Shown: positions 30,568-37,249 of the stretch, piece after piece
How the letters are laid out: each line of letters begins with the position of its first letter
Position numbering within the stretch: the first letter of the stretch is position 1
Origin: Clostridia bacterium
Lineage (GTDB): Bacteria; Bacillota; Clostridia; Christensenellales; Aristaeellaceae
NCBI GenBank assembly: GCA_017481825.1
Contig: JAFUOR010000081.1
Location: forward strand, 1-37,249
Length of the DNA: 37,249 nucleotides
Direction: 5' to 3'
Made by a program: the position numbers and the translations under genes
Notes under the pieces: generated by a model
What the model saw: only the letters and a program-made list of their open reading frames with translations
Told to the model about the DNA's origin: nothing
Databases searched by the model: none

Positions 30568-30825
30568 ATGAACGGTACATTTTCATTGTATGGGGCGGAC
30601 AATTTAAGTGTGCGATTTCTGGGTGTAGGGTCTTCTCACGCATGTTGGCTTGAAGTGTTTTGCGCGCATGAGAAAACAAGTGCTGCCAGTTATACAGATC
30701 GGATGCCGGGTCAATCATCTTATGAAATTCTTGTGGCAAAGAAAAGTGTATTGATAAGAGTGAGTGCGTATTCTGAGTCTCCCTGCTGCCAGTCGATCGG
30801 AGTCCAGAAAAGCCGCCGGGTATGA
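30568..30825 (+). pseudogene. Possible remnant of a metallo-beta-lactamase-fold gene (5' end only)
   Basis: An 85-codon frame starts at ATG 30568, after GAGGGT. Its beginning, N-L-S-V-R-F-L-G-V-G-S-S-H, is like the first strand and glycine turn of metallo-beta-lactamase-fold hydrolases, and S-Y-E-I-L-V-A-K-K-S-V-L-I-R resembles the next strands, but the H-x-H-x-D-H region is absent and the frame ends inside the terminator hairpin. It could be a truncated gene or a chance frame. The rest of 30388-30805 shows no other gene. Confidence 0.3.
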
Positions 30826-30840
30826 ACCGGCGGCTTTTGT
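30806..30840. terminator. Bidirectional terminator downstream of the alpha/beta hydrolase gene
   Basis: AAGCCGCCGG (30810-30819) pairs with CCGGCGGCTT (30827-30836). The minus strand continues TTTTCTGG, the plus strand TTGTGCGC, so it mainly serves the minus-strand hydrolase gene; 90 bases separate it from that gene's stop. Confidence 0.78.
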
Positions 30841-30929
30841 GCGCTTGGCTGTAAAGCAGTTCCTCAGTCACGCTCTCGGCCTTCTTCATCTGTCCAATGA
30901 CCAGCTGATACTCATGTGTCGGCCCGGCA

Positions 30930-31820
30930 TCATTTCACAAGGAACTGATTCAGCTCGTCCATTGCCAGAAGATCGTGCTTTTTTGAAAACATATGTCCGC
31001 CGCCGTCAATCAGGCGGAGCTTGACCGTACCTGTTTCTCTGCTCAAATAGGTTTCATACGCACGCTTTGCATAGCTGGTATGGACAATCTTATCGGCAGT
31101 TCCGTGAACGATCAGTACATCGCCGGTGTATCCTTTGATTTCCGCAAAGGGATCCACATCAAGCACGTCGGACACATAGCACTTGCCCAGTTTCATAGGG
31201 CCGCAGTTGATAACATCCGGGAGATTCTTTGGATCAAATTTTGCAAACATCATTTTCCCTGCTCTGGCGTCATCTGGAATGCAGAGCGCAGGATAAAACA
31301 GCACCAGTTTTTTCACCTGTTGTTTGAGATCAGAGGCAACAAGCGCAGATACGAATCCGCCTTGGCTGCATCCCATCAGCGTAATGTCCTCGGCGTTGGT
31401 ATAGGGCAGCATTTTGGCATAGTCAACGACAGCTTTCAGATCCTTGCATTCCGTCATAACGGACATATCGGTCGTTCTGCCGTCGCTTTTTCCCATCATG
31501 ACACAGCCGCCGCTGAAATCAAAGCAATAGGCAGCATATCCTAAGCGGGCAAGCATTTTTGCATAATGCTGCACCGTTTTTTGATTGGCCATAAAGCCGT
31601 GGCAAACAATGGCGATGGGGAGATGGTCGCCTTTCGGACGATACTCCGTTCCCCGAAGGGTAAGCCCATCGCGCTGACATGCAAATGACAATTTCTGATA
31701 TTTTTTATTTTTGCTGCTAACCATCACTTTTGCCGCTCCTTTAACCGAGTAAACGGGGATTTCACATAGCGAAAAGAGTGTTTGACAGATTTCGCTCATT
31801 TCTTCCGGCGTCTGGGTCAT
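30930..31820 (-). CDS. Alpha/beta hydrolase (esterase/peptidase-like)
   Basis: 296 residues from the first ATG at 31820. The nucleophile elbow is G-C-S-Q-G-G with Ser152, the acid is Asp243 in V-H-G-T-A-D-K-I-V, and the base is His276 in D-G-G-G-H-M-F; the oxyanion region is V-C-H-G-F near residue 74. These match acyl-esterase/BAAT-like alpha/beta hydrolases; the substrate is unknown. The start is doubtful: no ribosome site precedes 31820, and the same frame stays open for about 50 codons upstream (reading V-A-G-E-S-A-F-I-S-I-P-T-E-C just before the ATG) without any ATG, GTG or TTG. The N-terminus may therefore have been cut by a deletion or an error. The base composition is AT-richer than the core genes. 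Confidence 0.85.
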   Translation of the reverse strand: MTQTPEEMSEICQTLFSLCEIPVYSVKGAAKVMVSSKNKKYQKLSFACQRDGLTLRGTEYRPKGDHLPIAIVCHGFMANQKTVQHYAKMLARLGYAAYCFDFSGGCVMMGKSDGRTTDMSVMTECKDLKAVVDYAKMLPYTNAEDITLMGCSQGGFVSALVASDLKQQVKKLVLFYPALCIPDDARAGKMMFAKFDPKNLPDVINCGPMKLGKCYVSDVLDVDPFAEIKGYTGDVLIVHGTADKIVHTSYAKRAYETYLSRETGTVKLRLIDGGGHMFSKKHDLLAMDELNQFLVK

Positions 31821-32181
31821 GCCGGTAAGGAAACATTCCGTCGGGATGCTGATAAACGCGCTCTCGCCTGCAACGTTTCGGTAATGTCCTGTATGGTGGA
31901 GGATGGGCGGATTAACTCTGTTACCGTTCCGTTGCTGAGCCGGAGATTGGTCTTTACATAGGCTAAAACCTCCAACCGCAATTGGGCTGGAGGTTTCTTG
32001 ATGGTCTGAGGCACCTGATTCTCTCAGGTACTTCGTCGTGTGGCTTAATAAGTATGAATTCGCGGCCCATTCAGGATCGTGGAGCCTTAAAAATCACACC
32101 CATCAAGAGAATTGTTTTGAGGATATACATTTTCGTTGTTCACAAGTCAGTTTCAGGTTCTTTTCCCTTCATCCAGATGCG
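31821..32181. other. 361-bp intergenic stretch with frame remnant and hairpins
   Basis: It holds the open frame that runs into the hydrolase (to about 31975), the terminator of the DUF422 gene (31962-31996), a small inverted repeat ACCTGA/TCAGGT at 32013-32029, and about 150 bases upstream of 32182 with nothing that I recognise. No complete gene is supported. Confidence 0.5.
31962..31996 (-). terminator. Probable terminator of the DUF422-like gene
   Basis: AAACCTCCAACC (31966-31977) pairs with GGCTGGAGGTTT (31985-31996) with one mismatch; on the minus strand the stem ends in TTTTAG. It lies about 190 bases after the stop of the membrane protein gene. Confidence 0.55.
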
Positions 32182-33108
32182 TTACTTCGCAATGGCTTTC
32201 TTGGATTTGAGGTATACTGCGATCAGATAAGCCATGTGGATCGCGGTGAACACCACAACGGGGATATAGCTCTGCTGGATGCCCAGACCGAAACCTACGA
32301 TGATATCATACAGGTGCAGGATCGCGGGGATCGCGAAGATCACGATACCATCCTTCTTGAGATTCACGGGGGACATCTTCTGCCAGTTCTTTGCGATCAG
32401 CACGATGGCGCAGGCGAAGTTGAAGATCAGCGCAATCAGTTCGTACCAGAACTTGAAGGTGTTGTTATCGGAGTACACGGGCTTGACCAAGAGGATGGCC
32501 GTAGGCACCAGCGCAACGATCAGCAGCACGGCAGAAACGAAGGGGTAAGCAGCGCCGATCCATTCCTTCTTCTTCTTGTCGTAGAGGTGCCTGCCCAGGA
32601 GCATCATGCCTGCGTAGATACCGGTCATGAAGAACCAGCTGGAGAAGTTGAAGAAGGGGATGCCGAAGAACGTGGTGTCGTAATAGATCGTCCAGTTCCA
32701 GTGACCCTGCGCTACGCCGTTAAATACGTAGGTATCATTCACATAGACCGGGTCGATGGTCATATCCTGAATGGTGGACAGAATGCCGACAAACCAGATG
32801 ATGCTCCACTTAGGCATATTGGTGTATTCGAACAGCGTCATAGCAGAGTACATGATGACGGATTCGATCAGCAGAATGCTCAGCGGGAGCAGACCGAACC
32901 GCATAAAGCGTTCCTGAGAGTACCAGTAGTTGCCGCCAAGCACGCCAACATGCTCAAACAGGGCAGCAGCCAAAACAAAGCAGCACAGCTCAAAGATCTT
33001 GTGCTTGGGGCGGTCGCTGTTCAGGGCATGCCTCATGCACATAGCAAACAGAACAACGCTCATGACTTCCATGATGATCCATGTGACCGGGTAATTAGAC
33101 AATTCCAT
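32182..33108 (-). CDS. CruF/DUF422 (carotenoid biosynthesis-like) integral membrane protein
   Basis: 308 residues with about eight hydrophobic membrane segments and a Lys-rich C-terminus (K-S-K-K-A-I-A-K). The diagnostic region around residues 115-160 reads D-M-T-I-D-P, then W-N-W, then F-G-I-P-F-F-N-F-S-S-W-F-F, which matches the D-P...WxW...(Y/F)GVP..NF..W signature of the DUF422/CruF family; an earlier N-Y-W-Y-S is the counterpart of that family's Y-H-Y. Some members hydrate carotenoids, but many in Firmicutes lack carotenoid genes and have unknown roles. The gene is divergent from a TetR regulator and has a strong promoter overlapped by operator-like repeats, so it is probably inducible. 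Start ATG at 33108 after AAAGGATG. Confidence 0.82.
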   Translation of the reverse strand: MELSNYPVTWIIMEVMSVVLFAMCMRHALNSDRPKHKIFELCCFVLAAALFEHVGVLGGNYWYSQERFMRFGLLPLSILLIESVIMYSAMTLFEYTNMPKWSIIWFVGILSTIQDMTIDPVYVNDTYVFNGVAQGHWNWTIYYDTTFFGIPFFNFSSWFFMTGIYAGMMLLGRHLYDKKKKEWIGAAYPFVSAVLLIVALVPTAILLVKPVYSDNNTFKFWYELIALIFNFACAIVLIAKNWQKMSPVNLKKDGIVIFAIPAILHLYDIIVGFGLGIQQSYIPVVVFTAIHMAYLIAVYLKSKKAIAK

Positions 33109-33127
33109 CTTATCATCCTTTCCTGGG

Positions 33128-33156
33128 TTGACAGCTAAGGTATTTCCTGTTATAGT
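33128..33156 (+). promoter_or_regulatory. Promoter of the TetR-MBL operon
   Basis: TTGACA (33128-33133), 17-bp spacer, TATAGT (33151-33156). Confidence 0.83.
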
Positions 33157-33164
33157 GAACAGGA

Positions 33165-33198
33165 TGATACAACTGTATCACCGATACACCTGTGTGTC
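33165..33198. promoter_or_regulatory. Tandem operator-like palindromes between the divergent promoters
   Basis: TGATAC-AACT-GTATCA (33165-33180) is a perfect palindrome. GATACAC-CT-GTGTGTC (33183-33198) is a second with one mismatch. The two are also direct copies (GATACA-x-CTGT-x-T, 11 of 13 bases) exactly 17 bp apart. They cover the -10, spacer and -35 edge of the minus-strand promoter and lie just after the plus-strand start site. Probably bound by the TetR protein. Confidence 0.72.
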
Positions 33199-33200
33199 AA
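33172..33200 (-). promoter_or_regulatory. Promoter of the DUF422-like gene
   Basis: On the minus strand TTGACA (33195-33200), 17-bp spacer, TACAGT (33172-33177). Confidence 0.78.
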
Positions 33201-33240
33201 CATATGCAGCCACGGACTACACAGATGGGAGGAATTTGTC

Positions 33241-33873
33241 TTGTCGGAAACTGCAAGCCAGACGGAGATGAAGCGGCGAAACGCCCTCAGGCTCTCTAAC
33301 GAAGAGTCCAATCAGTTAACCAGAGAGTGCATTGAAGCGGCGCTGGTCGTGCTGATGAAGGATCATGATTTTGATTCCATTTCGATCATGGATATCATTC
33401 GCAAAGCTGGTGTATCCAGATCCGCATACTATCGCAACTACAATTCCAAGCAGGATATTCTGACCAAAATTTTCGACCGGGTTGCAACGGCCATCGTTGA
33501 TGCGCTGTCCATCGAATTGGCCACGCAAAACATGGTGAGCAGCTACCGCGTCCTGTTTGAAAAGGTGCAGGAAATCAGGCCCTTGTTCGAGATCATTCAG
33601 ATGGCGGGGATGATGGATCAATTTCAGATGACCGTCAATGAGAAATACCTTCAGGCGATCGACGTGAATTCGGCTGTGGAATATTACAGAGTATTATCCT
33701 GGATCGGCTCCATCTTCAACATCATTTTGGGCTGGATGCAGCGAGAAAATCAAGAAACATCAGAGCAGATGGCCCATATATGCAGCCAGTTCCTGAGCGA
33801 AGACGAATGGCGCATTGGTACCGGGATCAAATGGAACTCCACTGCAGTGAACGTAAAGGAAGGAGATGCATGA
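33241..33873 (+). CDS. TetR/AcrR family transcriptional regulator
   Basis: 210 residues starting with TTG at 33241, seven bases after GGAGGA; the next in-frame ATG (33268) has no ribosome site, so the rare start is favoured and may keep the level low. The HTH occupies about residues 28-72: a helix ending V-V-L-M-K-D-H-D-F-D-S-I-S-I, then M-D-I-I-R-K-A-G-V-S-R-S-A-Y-Y-R-N-Y, the typical TetR recognition helix. The C-terminal ligand domain is unclassified and relates to the Dha-kinase-activator-like TetR proteins of Firmicutes. Its stop overlaps the next gene's start, so both are made together. It probably binds the palindromes at 33165-33198. Confidence 0.92.
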   Translation: MSETASQTEMKRRNALRLSNEESNQLTRECIEAALVVLMKDHDFDSISIMDIIRKAGVSRSAYYRNYNSKQDILTKIFDRVATAIVDALSIELATQNMVSSYRVLFEKVQEIRPLFEIIQMAGMMDQFQMTVNEKYLQAIDVNSAVEYYRVLSWIGSIFNIILGWMQRENQETSEQMAHICSQFLSEDEWRIGTGIKWNSTAVNVKEGDA

Positions 33874-34652
33874 TGGCTGCTGTCGATCAGTTCTATACAG
33901 TCGAAAGAATCCACGCTGACACCTATCGCATTGATGAAAACGGAGCCGCCAACTGCTATCTGGTCATCGGCAGTGAAAAGGCACTGCTGATCGATACCTG
34001 CTGGGGAGCCGGAGATTTGAATGAGTGCGTGCGTCGGCTGACTGACAAGCCCGTTACCGTGGCTGTGACGCATCGGCATCCGGATCACACTGGCGGTGCA
34101 CGTCAGTTCGGTGATTTCTATGCGCACGAACAGGATAACACCCGCTTCAACAGGCTGCTGGAGCATCCGCTTCTGAACAGACTGGCGATCCTGCGCTCCG
34201 GCGGCAAGGCCCAGAAATCAAAGAAAATCAAGGCACTCCCCCTGAAGCATGGCGACGTTTTCGATCTGGGCGGACGCAGGATTGAAGTCAGATCCGTTCC
34301 AGGACACACCGCAGGCTCGGTGATGTTCATAGACCACGAAGCGAAGCTCCTTTTTACAGGCGATAATGTGAATCCTCATCTTTGGATGCACCGTCCGGGC
34401 GCGGTTACCTTGGAGGAGTGGATGGACAGCGCTAAGCTGATCCTCGGCTACATGGAGCAGGGCTATACCGCCCATACAGGGCATGGCGATGGCACGCAGA
34501 GCAAGGAAAATGTTGAAATCATTTGCCGCTATGTGCAGGAGATCATCGACAAGCAAGGATGTGGTCAGCTATCAAAGAACGACAGTCCTTACCCCGAAAA
34601 GGGCGGCGAAATCGAAATTCAGTTCAATATACATCGGATTACAAGAAAGTAG
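33870..34652 (+). CDS. Metallo-beta-lactamase-fold hydrolase
   Basis: 260 residues from the ATG at 33870, which overlaps the TetR stop (ATGA); the adjacent ATG at 33873 has better spacing (7 bases) from AGGAG and may be the true start. The zinc-binding motif T-H-R-H-P-D-H-T-G-G supplies H68, H70, D72 and H73; P-G-H-T-A-G-S gives the next His and F-T-G-D-N-V-N the bridging Asp; T-G-H-G-D-G near residue 207 gives the last. This fold includes glyoxalase-II-like thioesterases, lactonases and other hydrolases; the substrate is unknown. Co-expression with a TetR and divergence from a DUF422 membrane protein suggest a small-molecule detoxification or modification unit. Confidence 0.92.
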   Translation: MMAAVDQFYTVERIHADTYRIDENGAANCYLVIGSEKALLIDTCWGAGDLNECVRRLTDKPVTVAVTHRHPDHTGGARQFGDFYAHEQDNTRFNRLLEHPLLNRLAILRSGGKAQKSKKIKALPLKHGDVFDLGGRRIEVRSVPGHTAGSVMFIDHEAKLLFTGDNVNPHLWMHRPGAVTLEEWMDSAKLILGYMEQGYTAHTGHGDGTQSKENVEIICRYVQEIIDKQGCGQLSKNDSPYPEKGGEIEIQFNIHRITRK

Positions 34653-34674
34653 TGCCTCTGTCGTGGTTACTCAC

Positions 34675-34711
34675 AAATGCGATGGGCAATGCCATCGCAT
34701 TTGTTCTTTTT
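34675..34711 (+). terminator. Terminator of the TetR-MBL operon
   Basis: AAATGCGATGG (34675-34685) pairs perfectly with CCATCGCATTT (34692-34702), followed by GTTCTTTTT. Confidence 0.92.
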
Positions 34712-34821
34712 ACCGCTACAGGGATTACAGTATCCCCATGGCGAGAGAAGCCTTTTTACATCTCGCTTTGACGTTCAGGATAATTCCTGATGAAGCCCAG
34801 GGCAAAAAAAGCAAAAAAGGG

Positions 34822-34850
34822 TTGACAACCCATCAATCTAGTAGTATACT
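34822..34850 (+). promoter_or_regulatory. Promoter of the trp operon
   Basis: TTGACA (34822-34827), 17-bp spacer, TATACT (34845-34850). From 34712 to 34821 I see no gene. Confidence 0.87.
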
Positions 34851-34856
34851 ATGTTA

Positions 34857-35136
34857 AACCGTTGAAGCGGAGATAACGGTGATTGTGCATCCACAGAGAG
34901 CCCGCGTTGGTGAGAGTCGGGTGAAACGCAGATCATCAAATGGACCGCTGAGGGTGCAGTCAAATGTGCGGAAGCGCAGAGTATTCTGCAACGTGTGGGC
35001 ATACGTCAGTTGCCGGAGGTATGATCGTACCTCGCTGAGTGCACGGCTGTTTTGGCCGTGAATCAAGGTGGCATCGCGGATAATATTTGTATTATTCGTC
35101 CTTGACAGAGAGTGGATTTCTGTCAGGGGCGTTTTT
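34857..35136 (+). promoter_or_regulatory. Tryptophan-specific T-box riboswitch with its terminator
   Basis: The leader ends in the T-box sequence AAGGTGGCATCGCGG (35065-35079), whose TGGC bulge (35069-35072) can pair with the NCCA end of a tRNA whose discriminator base is G, as in tRNA-Trp. Stem I runs from agcgg (near 34865) to ccgct (near 34948) and contains the AG-bulge and GGTGAAAC features; the specifier loop reads atcaaaTGGacc with the Trp codon UGG at 34941-34943. A stem III hairpin (cacggc/gccgtg) lies at 35042-35060. The antiterminator pairs AAGG (35065-35068) with CCTT (35100-35103) around a GATAATA/TATTATT helix. The competing terminator is CCTTGACAGA (35100-35109) with TCTGTCAGGG (35119-35128) and GCGTTTTT. 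Uncharged tRNA-Trp should switch trpE on. Confidence 0.93.
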
Positions 35137-35137
35137 C

Positions 35138-35168
35138 GTTCCTCTGGCAGAAGTCAGAGGAACTTTTT
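35138..35168 (+). terminator. Second terminator directly after the T-box terminator
   Basis: GTTCCTCTG (35138-35146) pairs perfectly with CAGAGGAAC (35155-35163), then TTTTT (35164-35168). It lies between the T-box terminator and the trpE ribosome site (GGAGGTG, 35173-35179), so polymerase must pass two terminators to express trp genes. Confidence 0.85.
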
Positions 35169-35184
35169 GTTTGGAGGTGTCGTT

Positions 35185-36651
35185 ATGAAGGTCAGACCCG
35201 GTATCGAGGAAGTCAGGCGCATCGCCGCATCCGGCGAATACAGGATGCTCCCTGTGAGCTGCGAAATGCTCTCGGACGTCCTCACGCCCATCGAGGCGCT
35301 ACGCATCCTCAAAAACGTATCCACCCACTGCTACCTGCTGGAATCGGTGGCGGAGCAGGAAAAATGGGGCCGCTATACGTTCCTCGGCTTCGATCCAAAG
35401 CTGGAGATCACCTGCATGAACGGCGAGATGAAGGCCGGGAATCTGCGCTTCCGCACGGACGATCCCTCCGCCTACTTGCGGCAGATCCTCGCCGACTGCA
35501 GAAGTCCGCGCTTCGATGACCTGCCGACCTTCACCGGCGGTCTGGTGGGCTACTTCTCCTTCGACTATCTGGGGTACTCAGAGCCCTCCACAAAAACCGA
35601 CATGCTGGACAGCGAAGCCTTCCGCGACTGCGACCTGATGCTGTTCGACAAGGTGATAGCCTTCGACCATGTGCGGCAGAAGATCATCCTCATCGTCAAC
35701 ATGGCGCTGGACGACGTCGAGACCGGCTATAACAAAGCGGCGCTGGAGCTCAAACAGCTGCGGGAACTGCTCAAAAATGGTGAAAAGAAGCATGAGCCCT
35801 GTGGACGGCTGCTGGGCGAGGTCAAGCCGCTGTTTGAGAAAAGCGAATTCTGCCGGATGGTCGAAAAGGCCAAGCACCATATCTGCGAGGGCGACATCTT
35901 TCAAATCGTCCTGTCCAACCGGCTGAGCGCTCCCTTCGAGGGCAGTCTCCTCAACACCTACCGCATGCTGCGGACGATGAATCCTTCGCCCTACATGTTC
36001 TATTTCTCCGGCACGGATGCGGAGGTTGCCGGCGCATCCCCCGAAACGCTGGTGAAGCTTGATCGCGGCGTGCTGCACACCTTCCCGCTGGCAGGCACCC
36101 GTCCCCGCGGCAAAACCGAGGCGGAGGACAAGGCCCTTGAGGCCGAGCTGCTGGCGGACGAGAAGGAGCTGGCGGAGCATAACATGCTGGTGGATCTTGG
36201 CCGCAACGATCTGGGACGCATCAGCAAATTTGGCACGGTGGCCGTGGAGACGCTCCACTCCATTGAGCGCTTCTCCCATGTAATGCACATCGGCTCCACC
36301 GTGCGGGGAGAGATTCGTCAGGACTGCGACGCGCTGGACGCCATCAGCGCCGTACTCCCCGCCGGGACGCTCTCCGGTGCGCCGAAGATTCGCGCCTGCC
36401 AGCTCATCGGCGAACTGGAGAACCACAAGCGCGGCATCTACGGCGGGGCCATCGGCTACATCGACTTCACCGGCAACATGGACACCTGCATCGCTATTCG
36501 TATCGCCTACAAGAAGAACGGCAAGGTGTTCGTTTGCAGCGGCGCGGGAATCGTGGCGGATTCCGTGCCGGAAAAGGAATACGAGGAGTGCATCAACAAG
36601 GCCAAGGCCGTGGTAAATGCCCTCCGGCAGGCAGAGGAGGCGGACGCATGA
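35185..36651 (+). CDS. trpE: Anthranilate synthase component I
   Basis: 488 residues from the ATG at 35185 after GGAGGTG; frames open further upstream translate the riboswitch and are rejected. The L-L-E-S motif at residues 51-54 is the tryptophan feedback site. The chorismate-binding domain shows P-S-P-Y-M-F-Y-F, then G-A-S-P-E-T-L-V, then D-L-G-R-N-D-L-G-R-I, P-A-G-T-L-S-G-A-P-K and G-A-G-I-V-A-D-S-V-P-E-K-E-Y-E-E, all standard for TrpE. With glutamine amidotransferase TrpG it turns chorismate into anthranilate. Its stop overlaps trpG (ATGA). Expression is controlled by the Trp T-box and the second terminator. Confidence 0.97.
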   Translation: MKVRPGIEEVRRIAASGEYRMLPVSCEMLSDVLTPIEALRILKNVSTHCYLLESVAEQEKWGRYTFLGFDPKLEITCMNGEMKAGNLRFRTDDPSAYLRQILADCRSPRFDDLPTFTGGLVGYFSFDYLGYSEPSTKTDMLDSEAFRDCDLMLFDKVIAFDHVRQKIILIVNMALDDVETGYNKAALELKQLRELLKNGEKKHEPCGRLLGEVKPLFEKSEFCRMVEKAKHHICEGDIFQIVLSNRLSAPFEGSLLNTYRMLRTMNPSPYMFYFSGTDAEVAGASPETLVKLDRGVLHTFPLAGTRPRGKTEAEDKALEAELLADEKELAEHNMLVDLGRNDLGRISKFGTVAVETLHSIERFSHVMHIGSTVRGEIRQDCDALDAISAVLPAGTLSGAPKIRACQLIGELENHKRGIYGGAIGYIDFTGNMDTCIAIRIAYKKNGKVFVCSGAGIVADSVPEKEYEECINKAKAVVNALRQAEEADA

Positions 36652-37217
36652 TCCTGCTCATCGACAATTACGACAGCTTTTCCTACAACCTGTACCAGCT
36701 GGTGGGCGCCATCGACCCGGATATCCGCGTCATCCGCAACGATGCCATGACGGTGGATGAAATCGCCGCCCTTACCCCTGACCGCATCATCCTTTCCCCC
36801 GGCCCGGGCAGGCCGGAGGACGCAGGCGTGATCATTGGCGTGGTGAAGAGGCTGGGCGGGAAGATTCCCATTCTCGGCGTGTGTCTGGGGCATCAGGCCA
36901 TCTGCGCAGCCTTTGGCGCGACGGTCACTTATGCGAAGCAGCTCATGCACGGCAAGCAGTCGCAGGTGACGTTTGATACGGAATCGCTGTTGTTCCGCAA
37001 CTGCCCCAAGGTCGCGCTGGTGGCCCGGTATCACTCTCTGGCCGCTGATCCCGCTACCATGCCGGAGTGCCTGAAGGTCACTGCGCTCACGGCGGATGGC
37101 GAAATCATGGCTGTGCAGCACAGTCAATACCCCATCTGCGGCGTGCAGTTCCATCCCGAATCCATCATGACCCCGGACGGCCGGCAGATGCTCGAAAACT
37201 TCATCAACGCAGAATAA
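36648..37217 (+). CDS. trpG: Anthranilate synthase component II (glutamine amidotransferase)
   Basis: 189 residues from the ATG at 36648, overlapping the trpE stop. Class-I glutamine amidotransferase motifs: L-S-P-G-P-G-R-P near residue 50, the nucleophile Cys79 in L-G-V-C-L-G-H-Q and the catalytic His169 and Glu171 in F-H-P-E-S. The start I-L-L-I-D-N-Y-D-S-F-S-Y-N is typical. It supplies ammonia to TrpE. The length shows a free subunit, not fused to trpD, whose first codons follow 12 bases later. Confidence 0.97.
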   Translation: MILLIDNYDSFSYNLYQLVGAIDPDIRVIRNDAMTVDEIAALTPDRIILSPGPGRPEDAGVIIGVVKRLGGKIPILGVCLGHQAICAAFGATVTYAKQLMHGKQSQVTFDTESLLFRNCPKVALVARYHSLAADPATMPECLKVTALTADGEIMAVQHSQYPICGVQFHPESIMTPDGRQMLENFINAE

Positions 37218-37229
37218 GGAGGGAGCTTT

Positions 37230-37249
37230 ATGATCAAGGAAGCCATCGT
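37230..37249 (+). CDS. trpD: Start of anthranilate phosphoribosyltransferase (cut by window end)
   Basis: ATG at 37230 after AAGGAGGG opens a frame M-I-K-E-A-I that runs off the window. M-I-K-E-A-I is the usual beginning of TrpD, and the gene order trpE-trpG-trpD supports it. Only six codons are visible. Confidence 0.7.

Noticed and set aside
30566-30889. 107-codon minus-strand frame
   Set aside because: It contains the terminator hairpin of the hydrolase gene and shows no family features.
31817-32014. 65-codon minus-strand frame upstream of the hydrolase gene
   Set aside because: It starts with GTG without a ribosome site and runs through a terminator hairpin; another frame over the same DNA looks equally protein-like.

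Overview
The window looks like chromosome from a moderately high-GC, Gram-positive, probably spore-forming anaerobe of the Clostridia, plausibly gut- or rumen-associated. The support is: a rplU-prp-rpmA cluster in which L27 carries the Firmicutes-type N-terminal extension and the Prp protease is present; a tryptophan T-box leader before trpEG; many TTGACA-17 bp-TATAAT-like promoters; LytR-CpsA-Psr and Wzz/BY-kinase/PHP-phosphatase genes of Gram-positive type; and a collagen-like protein with a BclA-like C-terminal domain, typical of exosporium. No rRNA, tRNA, CRISPR array, phage or intact transposon was seen. The genus cannot be fixed by reading alone.

Layout. 1-753: tail of a biotin-dependent carboxyltransferase (oxaloacetate decarboxylase alpha / PycB type) with a strong terminator. 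0.9-2.6 kb: an AT-richer island with an XRE regulator divergent from a secreted cysteine-repeat protein; a perfect palindrome lies between the -35 and -10 of a consensus promoter. 2.7-10.5 kb: housekeeping genes (acidic protein of unknown function, SpoU/TrmH methyltransferase, PepF, a small membrane protein, TopB, a polysaccharide pyruvyl transferase, an RluA pseudouridine synthase). 10.6-17.4 kb: one 2278-codon gene with the architecture of cyclic beta-1,2-glucan synthase (NdvB/ChvB) but with the usual catalytic motifs of both the glycosyltransferase and the phosphorylase parts missing. 17.5-21.1 kb: an envelope-polysaccharide control operon (LCP protein, Wzz-like adaptor, BY-kinase, PHP-type phosphatase) with no sugar-building genes beside it. 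21.1-24.1 kb: MazG-like protein, DUF554 membrane protein, rpmA/prp/rplU with a structured leader, HAD phosphatase. 24.2-27.2 kb: nucleoside-salvage operon (deoB, small zinc-ribbon membrane protein, purine nucleoside phosphorylase, short-chain dehydrogenase). 27.2-28.4 kb: D,D-carboxypeptidase whose start codon lies in a 12-bp inverted repeat. 28.4-32.2 kb: AT-richer accessory stretch with the collagen-like protein, possible gene remnants and an alpha/beta hydrolase. 32.2-34.7 kb: a CruF/DUF422-like membrane protein divergent from a TetR regulator plus metallo-beta-lactamase-fold hydrolase, with tandem operator-like repeats between them. 34.8-37.2 kb: Trp T-box leader with two consecutive terminators, then trpE, trpG and the first codons of trpD.

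How it fits together: the NdvB-like protein, pyruvyl transferase, LCP/Wzz/kinase/phosphatase operon, D,D-carboxypeptidase and collagen-like protein all concern the cell envelope or spore surface. The most unusual item is the intact but apparently catalytically dead giant glucan-synthase homologue next to an orphan tyrosine-kinase polysaccharide switch. The most interesting regulatory items are the tandem-terminator trp T-box, the start-codon hairpin of the D,D-carboxypeptidase, the hairpin terminator inside the kinase/phosphatase operon and the two palindromic divergent control regions.
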